Shown in pieces: positions 26,765 to 35,582 of a stretch of 64,000 bases of DNA. The notes under the pieces are model-generated. The model was not told where the DNA came from. It saw only the letters and a list, made by a program, of their open reading frames with translations, and ran no database searches. The DNA is from JBCCSZ01 sp039199225 (GTDB taxonomy: Bacteria; Bacteroidota; Bacteroidia; Chitinophagales; Saprospiraceae): NCBI GenBank assembly GCA_039199225.1, contig JBCCSZ010000002.1, positions 1 through 64,000 of the forward strand, given 5' to 3'. A program made the position numbers and the translations under genes. The first letter of the stretch is position 1; each line of letters opens with the position of its first letter.

Positions 26765-27516
26765 GCCGGATTGCTGAGTTGGGCGCAAAGGATGCCAGCC
26801 GCGACAGCGGCGTTGAGGGATTCAGCCTTTGGACCTTTGGCTCCTGGGATGCTCAAAAAGCGATCTACCTTGGATCGCGCTTCCGCAGAAAGCCCCTTCC
26901 CCTCATTGCCGATGAGCAATAAGCCTGGCTCCATCGGCGCAGCTGTAAAAACATTTTCTCCCCCCATGTCTGCTCCATACAAAGGTAGGTCGGGATATTG
27001 TGCTTGTATTTCATCCAAGCTCCTGTAATGTAGGCGGACCCGAAGGAATGCCCCCATCGAAGCCTGTAGCACCTTGGCATTGAATAGGTCGGCAGAACCT
27101 GGACTGGCAAATACTTGATGCCAGCCAAACCAATCGGCAATGCGGAGAATGGTTCCCAGGTTGCCGGGATTTTGGATGCCATCCAGATAGAACGCCCAAG
27201 ACGATACATTGGGGCCAGCCTTCATTTCCTCGTTGAAATTTACCAAAGCCACCACCTCTGTGGGTGTGCTCAGGCTGGAAAGCTGGCGAAGCTCCGAAGA
27301 ACCAACCGTTATTGTTTTCTTAAGGTAAAATTTGAGAATTTCCTCATTCGTTTGAATAAATGAGGGCGTCGCAAAAATACTGTCAATTTCGAATACATCC
27401 TGTTGGAGCAATTCGGTGAGGATTTTTTCGCCCTCTACAGTGAATTTGTTATACTTTTGCCGATACTTCTTATGTTGGAGTGACCGAACAAGTTTCAGTT
27501 TGTTTTTAGACAGCAT
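26761..27516 (-). CDS. SpoU/TrmH-family RNA 2'-O-methyltransferase
   Basis: The product has 251 residues from MLSKNKLKLVRSLQHKKYR, the usual start of this group; an earlier Met at 27573 adds a hydrophobic leader unlikely for this enzyme. An N-terminal substrate-binding domain (KFTVEGEKILTELL) is followed by the SPOUT knot, with YLDGIQNPGNLGTILRIADWFG, LLIGNEGKGLS and ESLNAAVAAGILCAQL. The third replaces the more common ESLNVSVA. It methylates ribose in rRNA or tRNA, exact site unknown. It is divergent from the TamL gene. Confidence 0.92.
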   Translation of the reverse strand: MLSKNKLKLVRSLQHKKYRQKYNKFTVEGEKILTELLQQDVFEIDSIFATPSFIQTNEEILKFYLKKTITVGSSELRQLSSLSTPTEVVALVNFNEEMKAGPNVSSWAFYLDGIQNPGNLGTILRIADWFGWHQVFASPGSADLFNAKVLQASMGAFLRVRLHYRSLDEIQAQYPDLPLYGADMGGENVFTAAPMEPGLLLIGNEGKGLSAEARSKVDRFLSIPGAKGPKAESLNAAVAAGILCAQLSNPA

Positions 27517-27629
27517 TGAATGTAACTGAATATTAAGGCTAAAAATTTGATATACTAAGCTTTTGATAGCCACTAACTATCGGAATGAGGCAATAAAGAT
27601 ATTGTGATCTGTCAAATTTTCAACAGGCT

Positions 27630-30035
27630 ATGCCATTGTTTTTACAAAAGCCACTTTCTAATCTTCTTATTTTTTCAGTAGGTATAGCCCTATTGCTAAC
27701 GGCTGCTTCTTGTGGTACTAAGAAATACTTGAAGCCTGGTGAGACATTCTTGGAGAAAAATACCATCTTGTTCGAAGACGCCAAGTCCGTTCGCAACAAA
27801 CGCAATCTGAAGTACGAACTCAGCACCATTTACAAGCAAAAGCCCAATGAAAAGCTACTGGGCTTGCCCATTCGACTGCGGCGCTGGTACTATTACCGGA
27901 CCAGTTCTCCAAGCGACACCAGTTGGTTCAAGCGCTTTATTCGCAACAACATTGCAGAAGTCCCTAGCATTTACGACAACAAGCTATCAGAATCAACGGC
28001 CAAGACGATGGAATACTACCTGCACAACAAGGGGTATTTCGATGCCAAGGTCAGTTACAAGCCTTTTTACAAAAAGCACAAGACTTATGTGACCTACTTT
28101 GTCTCGCCCGAAGCGCGCTACACCATTGACACGGTCGACTACATCAGTACAGACAAACGAATACAAAATATTCTTCGGACGTCTAAGGAAGAATCCAGTC
28201 TTAAGGCGGGCAAGGCGGTCAGCGAAGGAACCTTCGGCAGAGAAATGGGGCGAATTATCAATAAGCTGCAAAATATGGGCTATGCTTATTTTGATAAAAA
28301 CTTCATCTCGCCCATCGGTTTTTACGATACGGTCCAGCACAAGGTGAATATTTTATATGAAATCCTGCCGCCAAAAGACAGCTCTGCTCATAGCTTGTAC
28401 TCGATTGGAAGCATTACGGTGACGCCCCGCTACGATCCAACCTACAAGGGCCAAATTCGGGACAGCGTCATACAAGGGATTCACTTTAGGTTGGAAGAAG
28501 GCTTGTCCATCGTAAAACCGCAGACTATTTTGAAGGCCATACAGGTGCGCACCGGCGAGTTGTACAGCGTCCGGCGGCTACAGAGTACCAATAATCAGTT
28601 GGGCAATTTGGAAATTTACAAATTCATTTCGCTGAAATACATCCCTGATTCGCTCGATGAAAGCCGCTTGAACATCGACATACAGCTGACTCCAAGAAAG
28701 CGCAGCGTAGCTGGTTTTGATGCGGAGATCAACAACTCCTCTTACAGTATTACGGAAACGCCAATTTCTTTGTTGGGTACATCCTTTAGTACGAATTACA
28801 AGAATCGGAATATGTTTCGGTCGGCAGTCATCCTCAATACAGAGCTGGCGACAAGCTTTGAATGGAACCTGACGAATCGAGCACAGCTGATCTATTCGTC
28901 GAATATTTCGCCGGGGATAGAATTGTATTTCCCAAAATTTAAGGACCTCAACCTGATGTGGAGCCTGGCCAATAACTTGAATTTTCTCTCGCCAAAGTTT
29001 TACAATCAGTTGAGGGATAAATCGAAGACCCGTCTGAGTTTTGACTACGATTATGTCAACATTGCTGACTTTTACACCTATCAGGCATTCAATGGCTTCA
29101 TTGGCTACGACTTGAACGTCGACAATGCCAACCGCTTTCGCATCAATACCATCGGTATCAACTATCTGAGGCCCAACTTTGAAGCGCGCTTCGATTCCAT
29201 TCGAAACAATAACGAATTCCTTCGCCGAAGCTTTACAGACCAATTTTTCACCGGCTTTTTGTTTCGCGATTTGAACTTCACCCACATCGGTAAGCCTAAA
29301 TTTGGCCGGTCTTGGTCTTTCAATACCAATTTTGAAATATCCGGAGCGGAGATACTGGGCATCAATCAGCTGTACAATGCCCTGAGTTCGAACGACAAAC
29401 AATTCAACATCGGCAATACCAACTTTGAGCAATACGTCCGCCTACAAGTGGACCTTCGACATTATTGGCAACTATCGAACAAGGTCACCCTGGCGCACCG
29501 CTTCAACCTGGGCATTGCGACCCCCTTTGGTCCGTACAGCCAGGAGGTCCCCTACGTCAAGCAATTTGCCGCGGGGGGTGCCAACAGCATTCGCGCCTGG
29601 GAAATCCGGGAACTAGGGCCGGGTGGATTCATCGATACCCTCACCATCAACAATGCCAACCGAAACACAACGATCTTCTACCAAGCAGGCGATTTCCGCA
29701 TTGAATTCAACCACGAGTGGCGATTTCCCGTCTTCAGCGTCATCGAAGGCGCCTTCTTCGTAGATGTAGGCAACGTATGGACTTTGCGAGAGGACGATCG
29801 AGGGCCGGAAGCGGTATTTGGCAGGGATTTTCTCAAGCAAATGGCCATCGGCTCGGGCCTAGGTATCCGATTCGACTTCAGTTACTTCCTATTCCGATTC
29901 GACTTCGGCGTAAAAGTCCGAAAACCCTTCATCGATCCAGAGGTTCCAGGAGATAGTTATTGGTTATTCAAGGAATGGCGTAAGTACCAACTAAGAGATT
30001 TGAATCCCAACCTAGCCATCGGCTATTCTTTCTAA
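27630..30035 (+). CDS. tamL: TamL: lipidated BamA/TamA-family outer-membrane protein
   Basis: The product has 801 residues. A lipoprotein signal with lipobox TAASC makes it the lipidated TamA form (TamL) of Bacteroidota. POTRA-like segments occupy about 40-370 (for example MEYYLHNKGYFDAKVSYKP and IINKLQNMGYAYFDKNF). The C-terminal Omp85 barrel at about 400-801 has the family motif region GGANSIRAWEIRELGPG and ends RDLNPNLAIGYSF with a terminal aromatic. The role is assembly or insertion of outer-membrane components, usually with TamB in the inner membrane. No tamB gene is in this window. It is divergent from the SpoU-type methyltransferase gene. Confidence 0.92.
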   Translation: MPLFLQKPLSNLLIFSVGIALLLTAASCGTKKYLKPGETFLEKNTILFEDAKSVRNKRNLKYELSTIYKQKPNEKLLGLPIRLRRWYYYRTSSPSDTSWFKRFIRNNIAEVPSIYDNKLSESTAKTMEYYLHNKGYFDAKVSYKPFYKKHKTYVTYFVSPEARYTIDTVDYISTDKRIQNILRTSKEESSLKAGKAVSEGTFGREMGRIINKLQNMGYAYFDKNFISPIGFYDTVQHKVNILYEILPPKDSSAHSLYSIGSITVTPRYDPTYKGQIRDSVIQGIHFRLEEGLSIVKPQTILKAIQVRTGELYSVRRLQSTNNQLGNLEIYKFISLKYIPDSLDESRLNIDIQLTPRKRSVAGFDAEINNSSYSITETPISLLGTSFSTNYKNRNMFRSAVILNTELATSFEWNLTNRAQLIYSSNISPGIELYFPKFKDLNLMWSLANNLNFLSPKFYNQLRDKSKTRLSFDYDYVNIADFYTYQAFNGFIGYDLNVDNANRFRINTIGINYLRPNFEARFDSIRNNNEFLRRSFTDQFFTGFLFRDLNFTHIGKPKFGRSWSFNTNFEISGAEILGINQLYNALSSNDKQFNIGNTNFEQYVRLQVDLRHYWQLSNKVTLAHRFNLGIATPFGPYSQEVPYVKQFAAGGANSIRAWEIRELGPGGFIDTLTINNANRNTTIFYQAGDFRIEFNHEWRFPVFSVIEGAFFVDVGNVWTLREDDRGPEAVFGRDFLKQMAIGSGLGIRFDFSYFLFRFDFGVKVRKPFIDPEVPGDSYWLFKEWRKYQLRDLNPNLAIGYSF

Positions 30036-30135
30036 CAACACCACCAACCAATCACCAAATCACCAGTCAAAGGCAATCACCGATCACCAAATCACCCAAT
30101 CACCACCCGAAGGCAATAACTGATCACCGATCCCC
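30036..30135. repeat. Dispersed low-complexity repeat, second cluster
   Basis: Between the convergent tamL and NlpC/P60 genes lie AATCACCAAATCACCAGTCA and two AAGGCAAT words, the same vocabulary as at 340-545. There is no hairpin terminator here, unlike in most other convergent gaps of the window. Confidence 0.65.
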
Positions 30136-30141
30136 TCCTTC

Positions 30142-30987
30142 CTAAAACAACTCAATCTGATTATCCGCCACAGCCTCTTTGACTTCCAAGGGGGAACTCG
30201 TAGGAATGTATTCTGGTAAAATTCTCTTGACGACGCGCAGGCGGTGGGTGTATTTTTTCAGCTCCTCGTTGAAGATGCCGTAGTGGTCAATGCGGTCGAT
30301 GCGAACCTGGCCGCTGGCATGGATGATTTCGCCACCGGGCATAATGATGCCGACGTGGGTAATGCGCTTTTTTTGATTTTCGAAAAAGGCAAGATCACCT
30401 GGAAGGGCTTGCTCCATGAAATCGATCAGTTGGCCGTATTCGACCTGCTCGTAGGCATCCCGAGCGATGTTGATGCCGATCATTTTGAAGATCACTTGGG
30501 TGAAGCCGGAGCAATCGATGCCCATGGGCGAACGGCCGCCCCAGAGGTAGGGCGCATAGAGATAACGGCGGGCTATTTTGAGGACCAACTCGGCAGTCGG
30601 CTTGACTTCCAAGGGATAGATGGCTTGGCCGCTGAAAGTGTAACTGCTGCCGTTGAGGTTGAAGCGGATGCCATCGTAATTGGGTAAGGTAGCACCAAGT
30701 GTCACAGGCAGGTAGTAGCCCTCTCCCATCGCTCCTTGCACCAACTCCAAGCTGTAGGCATAGTGACTGCTGTACTGTTCGAATTCGGAATGAGTGATGG
30801 GTTTGAGTTGACGACTGTCGACCCAGCCGATGTAATTGTCCCAAATGCAACGAATCTTGGACCAACTGCCTTTCTTTTCGATGTATTCTACCATTTCACC
30901 AAAAAGAATTTGAGAAACCATTTCGCTCTTGTTAGAGGAACTGCTGCGGATTGGAACAACGCTTAAGGGACAAATACCTAAGTTCAT
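30142..30987 (-). CDS. NlpC/P60 (C40) peptidoglycan endopeptidase with SH3 domains
   Basis: The product has 281 residues. The N-terminus MNLGICPLSVVPIRSS with SEMVSQILFGE opens a bacterial SH3 domain, followed by a second SH3-like stretch. The C-terminal NlpC/P60 domain has the catalytic Cys in YLWGGRSPMGIDCSGFTQ and the catalytic His in HVGIIMPGGEIIHASG. These enzymes cut gamma-D-glutamyl-diamino-acid bonds in peptidoglycan stem peptides. There is no signal peptide, as is common for this Bacteroidota subgroup, so the site of action (cytoplasmic recycling or export by another route) is open. It is convergent with tamL. Confidence 0.93.
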   Translation of the reverse strand: MNLGICPLSVVPIRSSSSNKSEMVSQILFGEMVEYIEKKGSWSKIRCIWDNYIGWVDSRQLKPITHSEFEQYSSHYAYSLELVQGAMGEGYYLPVTLGATLPNYDGIRFNLNGSSYTFSGQAIYPLEVKPTAELVLKIARRYLYAPYLWGGRSPMGIDCSGFTQVIFKMIGINIARDAYEQVEYGQLIDFMEQALPGDLAFFENQKKRITHVGIIMPGGEIIHASGQVRIDRIDHYGIFNEELKKYTHRLRVVKRILPEYIPTSSPLEVKEAVADNQIELF

Positions 30988-31320
30988 TCTGAAAGTTGGT
31001 GTATGTATGTGTTAATGAGCTTCTTTGAGCAAAGGCCGTTCATGTTTTCTCAGACTTAAAATTACAAAAAAACTGCCAATATGGCCTGCCATTTGAAGTT
31101 AAGTTTGAAGTGATGCATACGCTATGGGTATTCTACAGCGTTTGGTATTGCGTTAGTTTCAAACTTAGTTCGCCATTATTTCGAGTTGTCGTTTAGCTGT
31201 GTCTGGGGAAAGGTCGTGAAGGTTTTGAAGATAAGCATGTCTGCCATCAGCTAGAATTCGTCACAACTTGAATTACTCCGTATCTTTTCATTAACTTTGC
31301 GGAACCATATCCGATACTTT
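30988..31320. other. Intergenic region between divergent genes
   Basis: About 330 bases holding the porP/sprF promoter at 31267-31299. I see no other gene, repeat or hairpin. Confidence 0.5.
31267..31299 (+). promoter_or_regulatory. Promoter of the PorP/SprF gene
   Basis: CTTG (31267-31270) and TAACTTTG (31292-31299), 25 bases apart, match -33 and -7. Transcription should start near 31305, so the ATG at 31321 is used and the one at 31297 is not. Confidence 0.5.
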
Positions 31321-32367
31321 ATGAAAAAGCTTTTACTTGCAATCATTGTGCTTTCTGCCATCACCGAGCTTTCGGCACAGGATAAGCACTTCACACAGTT
31401 TTACGCCTCTCCCCTCACCCTCAACCCAGCATTGACCGGCGCTTTCGATGGTCGCTACCGGGTTTATGGTATTTACAGAGATCAATGGCGAGGTCTTTTG
31501 GACAATCCTTACGTTACATTTGCTGCAGCTGCTGATGTCAAATGGGATGTGACCTTGGACTCCCGCTACAAAGATGCCTTCGCAGTTGGCTTGTCTTTTT
31601 TCAACGACAAAGTCGGTGGCCTGGATTTTACCACCAACCAGATGACTCTGTCGGCGGCCTTTCACAAAGGTTTGGACTTTGACAAGAAGCAGTTTTTATC
31701 CTTGGGGATACAGGCGGGCTTAGCACAACGAAACATCAATTACGAAGACCTTACCTTCGACGATCAATTCAACGATCTGAATTCCTTCAGTCGGCCGACC
31801 CGAGAAGATTTGCCGGAAAACAACTTTGCCTTTTCCGATTATGCGGTGGGCCTCAACTATAATTACTCTCCGGCGCGTGCGACCAAGTTTTTCGTTGGTT
31901 TTGCACTGCATCACTTCTTACAACCGCGCATTTCTTTCTACCCAGAAGATGGCAACCTGACCATTGAAGAGGCAAACATGTTTATGAAGTTTTCCGGGCA
32001 ATTGAGTGCTCAGTTTCCCATTAACGATAAAATCTCGTTGATTCCTCGGGCGCTTTTTGCTAAGCAAGGACCTCACTTACAGCTGAATACTGGCACCAAT
32101 GTTCGAATCGCACTCAACGACTTCAACAGCAACGCACTGCAAATCGGAAGCTGGGTCCGTCCGGTCTCCAATGAAGACGACAGCTTTTCGCTGGATGCGC
32201 TGATTTTCTTGGTGGGTATTGAGTTGGGGAACATCTCTATGGGCTTCAGTTACGATATCAATCTGAACACACTCAGTAATTTTAACCGCAACCAAAACGC
32301 CATTGAGTTTTCCGTATCCTACATCGGCAGCTTCGAGGACGAGACCATTATGTGTCCAAGATTCTAA
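31321..32367 (+). CDS. PorP/SprF-family type IX secretion outer-membrane protein
   Basis: The product has 348 residues from MKKLLLAIIVLSAITELSAQ, a Sec signal peptide. The mature start DKHFTQFYASPLTLNPALTG is the hallmark of PorP/SprF. The rest is a beta-barrel with repeated aromatic strands (FAVGLSFFNDKVGGLDF, FAFSDYAVGLNYNYSP). These barrels anchor or pass specific T9SS cargo such as SprB-like adhesins, and their genes often follow a giant adhesin gene. Here there is none beside it, so its cargo is elsewhere. It has its own promoter and is convergent with the VTC-domain gene. Confidence 0.93.
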   Translation: MKKLLLAIIVLSAITELSAQDKHFTQFYASPLTLNPALTGAFDGRYRVYGIYRDQWRGLLDNPYVTFAAAADVKWDVTLDSRYKDAFAVGLSFFNDKVGGLDFTTNQMTLSAAFHKGLDFDKKQFLSLGIQAGLAQRNINYEDLTFDDQFNDLNSFSRPTREDLPENNFAFSDYAVGLNYNYSPARATKFFVGFALHHFLQPRISFYPEDGNLTIEEANMFMKFSGQLSAQFPINDKISLIPRALFAKQGPHLQLNTGTNVRIALNDFNSNALQIGSWVRPVSNEDDSFSLDALIFLVGIELGNISMGFSYDINLNTLSNFNRNQNAIEFSVSYIGSFEDETIMCPRF

Positions 32368-32451
32368 AAGCAGCTAAGCTAATGTCATTTTCCAATCTGA
32401 AAGCAGCCTGTCAAAGTCTAGGCGTTCTTCCTGGGCTTCGCCTGAATGCTG

Positions 32452-33090
32452 CTAAAAGACCGTCAAATTCATTCCGTTGACATACTTCGAGCTTTTGGTC
32501 TGCCGAAAAGGCAGGTGTTGCATGATTTTCTGCGCAGCTTCGCCTTCCAGCGCCTGTTCATATTTTAGCTCTACAATGATGGCCTGATCCGATAAGTTGA
32601 ATCGGGTAAATCTAAAAGCATTTAGAAAGGAAAAGTAGTGGACCGTTTCGTCGATCGTGATGCGAAAATGGCCATCGGAGGTTCCGTAGTAAGAGCGCCG
32701 GTAGGCATTCAGCAACACGGGGCGCAGGGCCTGTGGCGCCCTACTGAGCCGATTGACCCCCTGGGTCAGCGAGCGGAGATCGTCGAGCCGAAATTCATCG
32801 ATCGGCAAGACCTCCTTGCTACCGAGCTGGTTGTTTTTGATTTTCATCTCAAAACGCGGCCTACCGATCACCCGAACATCATCTCCATACCATCGAACCC
32901 GATATTTCTTCCGTTCGGATATACCCATGACATTCTCGTGATAGGTCGTCAGGTTGGGCGTATCGAAGTAGATGTTGTTGATCTGCCGATCGGGATACAG
33001 AGGTCGAAAAGAGGCCGGATGCCATTTCAAAATTTGCTTGGCAACGGCCAGACTCATATCATCGACCTTGTACTTTCGTTCATACCTCAT
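32452..33090 (-). CDS. VTC-domain (polyphosphate polymerase-like) protein
   Basis: The product has 212 residues. MRYERKYKVDD, NNIYFDTPNLTTYHEN, RKKYRVRWYGD, RFEMKIKNN and YRRSYYGTSDGHFRITID are the Lys/Arg/Glu-rich tunnel motifs of the VTC domain, a CYTH-related fold that makes or binds polyphosphate. There are no membrane segments, so it is probably soluble. The start overlaps the end of the ribB gene by 4 bases (ATGA), so translation is coupled. A link to riboflavin synthesis is not obvious. Confidence 0.9.
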   Translation of the reverse strand: MRYERKYKVDDMSLAVAKQILKWHPASFRPLYPDRQINNIYFDTPNLTTYHENVMGISERKKYRVRWYGDDVRVIGRPRFEMKIKNNQLGSKEVLPIDEFRLDDLRSLTQGVNRLSRAPQALRPVLLNAYRRSYYGTSDGHFRITIDETVHYFSFLNAFRFTRFNLSDQAIIVELKYEQALEGEAAQKIMQHLPFRQTKSSKYVNGMNLTVF

Positions 33091-34220
33091 TCGTGGTAAG
33101 GTACGTTCTCGACTATTTCCAGGCCGTATCCAATCAAGCCGATGCGCCGCTTAGGGCTATTGGTGATGAGGCGAATCTTTCGCACGCCGATGTCCCGCAA
33201 GATTTGTGCTCCCGTACCGTAGTCCCGTTGGTCCATACCGGCAGGCTCAGGACGCGGAGCGCCGTTGAGTCGATCCTTATACATCTTGAGACGACTGAGG
33301 ATATCAGTAGATTTCTCGGCATGTTGCATGTACAAAAGCACTCCCTTTCCTTCGGAAGAAATCAATTTGAGGCACTGCTGCAGTTGCTGATCGTAGTTGT
33401 CGAACAACATTTCCAGGAAATCACCGGCTTCAGTTGAAGAATGGACCCGCACCAGCACAGGCTCGTCATTCTGCCACTCTCCTATCTTGATGGCCAGGTG
33501 TACATCACCCGTGGTCTTTTGCGAAAAGGCCGTCACCTCAAAATCGCCAAATCGAGTCGGCAGTGGCACCGTCAATTCCTTTTGGATCAGGCGCTCGGTC
33601 CGCATCCGATAAGCCACCAGGTCCTTGATTGCAATGATCTTTAAATCATGCTTTCTAGCGATTTCGAAAAGCTGCGGCAAGCGAGCCATGGAGCCATCCT
33701 CGTTGAGGATTTCCACCAGTACCCCAGCTGGATAGAAACCAGCCATGCGCGCCAAATCAATGGTCGCTTCGGTATGCCCAGTCCGTCGCAAGACCCCTCC
33801 GGTCTTGGCACGCAAAGGAAAAATGTGTCCAGGCCGCGCAAAGTCGCTGGCCGTGATGGTTGGATCAATCAGCGCTTTGATGCCTGTGGAGCGATCGTAA
33901 GCCGATATACCCGTCGTGCAGCCATGACCAATCAGATCGACAGAAACGGTGAAGGCCGTTTCGTGCAGAGCCGTGTTGTCGCTGACCATCATAGACAGCT
34001 GTAGCTCATCGGCCCGCGCCTCGTCGATGGGTGTGCAAATAAGCCCCCTTCCGTGGGTAGCCATAAAGTTGATGATCTCGGGAGTGATGCATTCGGCAGC
34101 ACAAACAAAATCCCCTTCATTTTCGCGATCTTCATCGTCGACAACTATGATTACTTTGCCGGCTTTGATGTCGGCGATAGCCTCTTCGATGGTGTTCAAT
34201 TCCAGGGTGTTCTCGTTCAT
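33087..34220 (-). CDS. ribB: RibB with degenerate RibA-like C-terminal domain (RibBX-type)
   Basis: The product has 377 residues from MNENTLELNTIEEAI, chosen because the earlier Met at 34259 lies inside the preceding gene. The N-terminal half is a full 3,4-dihydroxy-2-butanone-4-phosphate synthase: VVDDEDRENEGDFVCAAE, HGRGLICTPI, GISAYDRSTGIKALID and RPGHIFPLRAKTGGVLRRTG are intact. The C-terminal half aligns with GTP cyclohydrolase II, but the zinc ligands are gone. HSECLTGD is HSSTEAGD and LRCDCGEQL is LFDNYDQQL. The RibA reaction is therefore very unlikely, as in described RibBX proteins, and a separate RibA is expected elsewhere. It lies between a GT2 gene and the VTC gene. Confidence 0.9.
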   Translation of the reverse strand: MNENTLELNTIEEAIADIKAGKVIIVVDDEDRENEGDFVCAAECITPEIINFMATHGRGLICTPIDEARADELQLSMMVSDNTALHETAFTVSVDLIGHGCTTGISAYDRSTGIKALIDPTITASDFARPGHIFPLRAKTGGVLRRTGHTEATIDLARMAGFYPAGVLVEILNEDGSMARLPQLFEIARKHDLKIIAIKDLVAYRMRTERLIQKELTVPLPTRFGDFEVTAFSQKTTGDVHLAIKIGEWQNDEPVLVRVHSSTEAGDFLEMLFDNYDQQLQQCLKLISSEGKGVLLYMQHAEKSTDILSRLKMYKDRLNGAPRPEPAGMDQRDYGTGAQILRDIGVRKIRLITNSPKRRIGLIGYGLEIVENVPYHE

Positions 34221-34230
34221 ATTTCCCGAT

Positions 34231-35430
34231 TCAATGACGCTTGGTTGGTTGCCATACATTGGTCTTAATTCCTTTTAGATATTTAAAAAAACCGTTCAGG
34301 AGTGCCAGATTCATCACCAATAAGTAGGTAATGCTCCGCAGCCAAAAGTTGTTTACTTTCAACTGCCTGAACAGCCAATCCAGCATGGGGACGACAAACA
34401 ATACCATCCCTTGCATGTACAACAAATAGAGGAATAGCTTGTTTTGGTCTAGGGCCAGCAGCAAGCTGCTTATAAATGCGAATATAATAAAAAAGGGTCC
34501 CATCCAGCGCAAAACTTTGTGAGAGAAAAAGGCAAAGCCGAGCGTACTACCCAAAGGGTTGGCCAAGTGCCGGAAGTTGCGGAGGTTTTGGAAGTTACCC
34601 GCCGAAATACGGGACTTGCGCCTAAATTCTTCTCCAATATCGTGTGATATAGCTTCGTAGCAGACCGCTTCCAGATCGTTGATCGCCATCCCCCCCTTTT
34701 CCAGGGCTTTCATACAGATGAAAAAATCATCGACCAGATAGTTCGGAGGCACTGGCGTAAAATAATCGGATCGTATGGCGTAACAACCACCAAATGGTCC
34801 GATCATTTGTCCTTTCCAGATGCTCTCCCATTGTTTTAGCTGTACTTCGCGCCCCACATATTTATTTTCAGAACGGGAAATTCCTTCCTGTTGCAGCCCC
34901 GTCGAGCGCATGTGAGCATCGACCAAAGCTATTTTTGGATTTCGAAAGTGGCGAACCATCTTTTTGAGGCTGGCTGGTGGTATCATCACGCTGGCATCGG
35001 TCATCAGATAAACAATTGTACTGCCAACACCTTCCTCTGCCACGAGATGGCTTACGATTTCATTGACCTGCCCAGGCTTGCCTCTGCGTTTTTGAAAGGG
35101 AAAGATTGTTAAATTGTTGTTTTGAGCTTGAAACGATCTTAAAATCGCATTGGTCGCATCCGTAGAGCAGTCCGAGCCAACATAGATTTTCAGCTTGTGT
35201 ACCGGATAGTCCATTGCCAGCAAACTCTCCATTTTCTGCTGAATGACCTTCTCCTCATTGTAAACCGCCATGATGACCCGGACTTCCGGCCATTCTCCGT
35301 CTTCGTCAAAATGCAATTGGTTGGTTTGTTTCCCGCGGGTCAACCACCGAAGGATGAGAGGAAAGAGCAGGTAAGAGTGCAACATTCCCAGGATACAGAG
35401 GCTAAAAATCAGTTGTAGAAGAAGCGTCAT
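34231..35430 (-). CDS. Membrane-bound family 2 glycosyltransferase
   Basis: The product has 399 residues. One N-terminal helix is followed by a GT-A domain: VRVIMAVYNEEKVIQQKMESL binds the nucleotide, YVGSDCSTDATNAIL is the second GT2 motif, and VYLMTDASVMIPP carries the acidic metal-binding site. RRKSRISAGNFQNLRNF occupies the acceptor/R-W position. Three or four C-terminal helices follow. It resembles processive or lipid-linked enzymes for polysaccharide synthesis, product unknown. It starts a minus-strand run with ribB (10 bases downstream) and the VTC gene. Confidence 0.9.
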   Translation of the reverse strand: MTLLLQLIFSLCILGMLHSYLLFPLILRWLTRGKQTNQLHFDEDGEWPEVRVIMAVYNEEKVIQQKMESLLAMDYPVHKLKIYVGSDCSTDATNAILRSFQAQNNNLTIFPFQKRRGKPGQVNEIVSHLVAEEGVGSTIVYLMTDASVMIPPASLKKMVRHFRNPKIALVDAHMRSTGLQQEGISRSENKYVGREVQLKQWESIWKGQMIGPFGGCYAIRSDYFTPVPPNYLVDDFFICMKALEKGGMAINDLEAVCYEAISHDIGEEFRRKSRISAGNFQNLRNFRHLANPLGSTLGFAFFSHKVLRWMGPFFIIFAFISSLLLALDQNKLFLYLLYMQGMVLFVVPMLDWLFRQLKVNNFWLRSITYLLVMNLALLNGFFKYLKGIKTNVWQPTKRH

Positions 35431-35523
35431 CCCAGAAAGCTAAAGGGCCTTTTTTAAAGAGCGCTAAGGTATACAATTCTCTAGGGATGAGAAATTAATT
35501 CGATGGTTTTCGGTGGGATGGAA

Positions 35524-35562
35524 CCATCCGAGTAGGCTGCGCGGGTCAGACTACTCGGATGG
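35524..35562 (-). terminator. Hairpin after the AAA+ gene
   Basis: CCATCCGAGTAG (35524-35535) and CTACTCGGATGG (35551-35562) form a perfect 12-bp stem with a 15-base loop, 20 bases after the stop of the minus-strand AAA+ gene. The following T tract is weak, so it may act as a 3' stabiliser rather than a strong terminator. Confidence 0.55.
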
Positions 35563-35582
35563 CATCTTTATCAGGAGGAGGA

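Noticed and set aside
28578..29432. 284-codon minus-strand open frame
   Set aside because: Antisense to the tamL barrel region; no recognisable motif.
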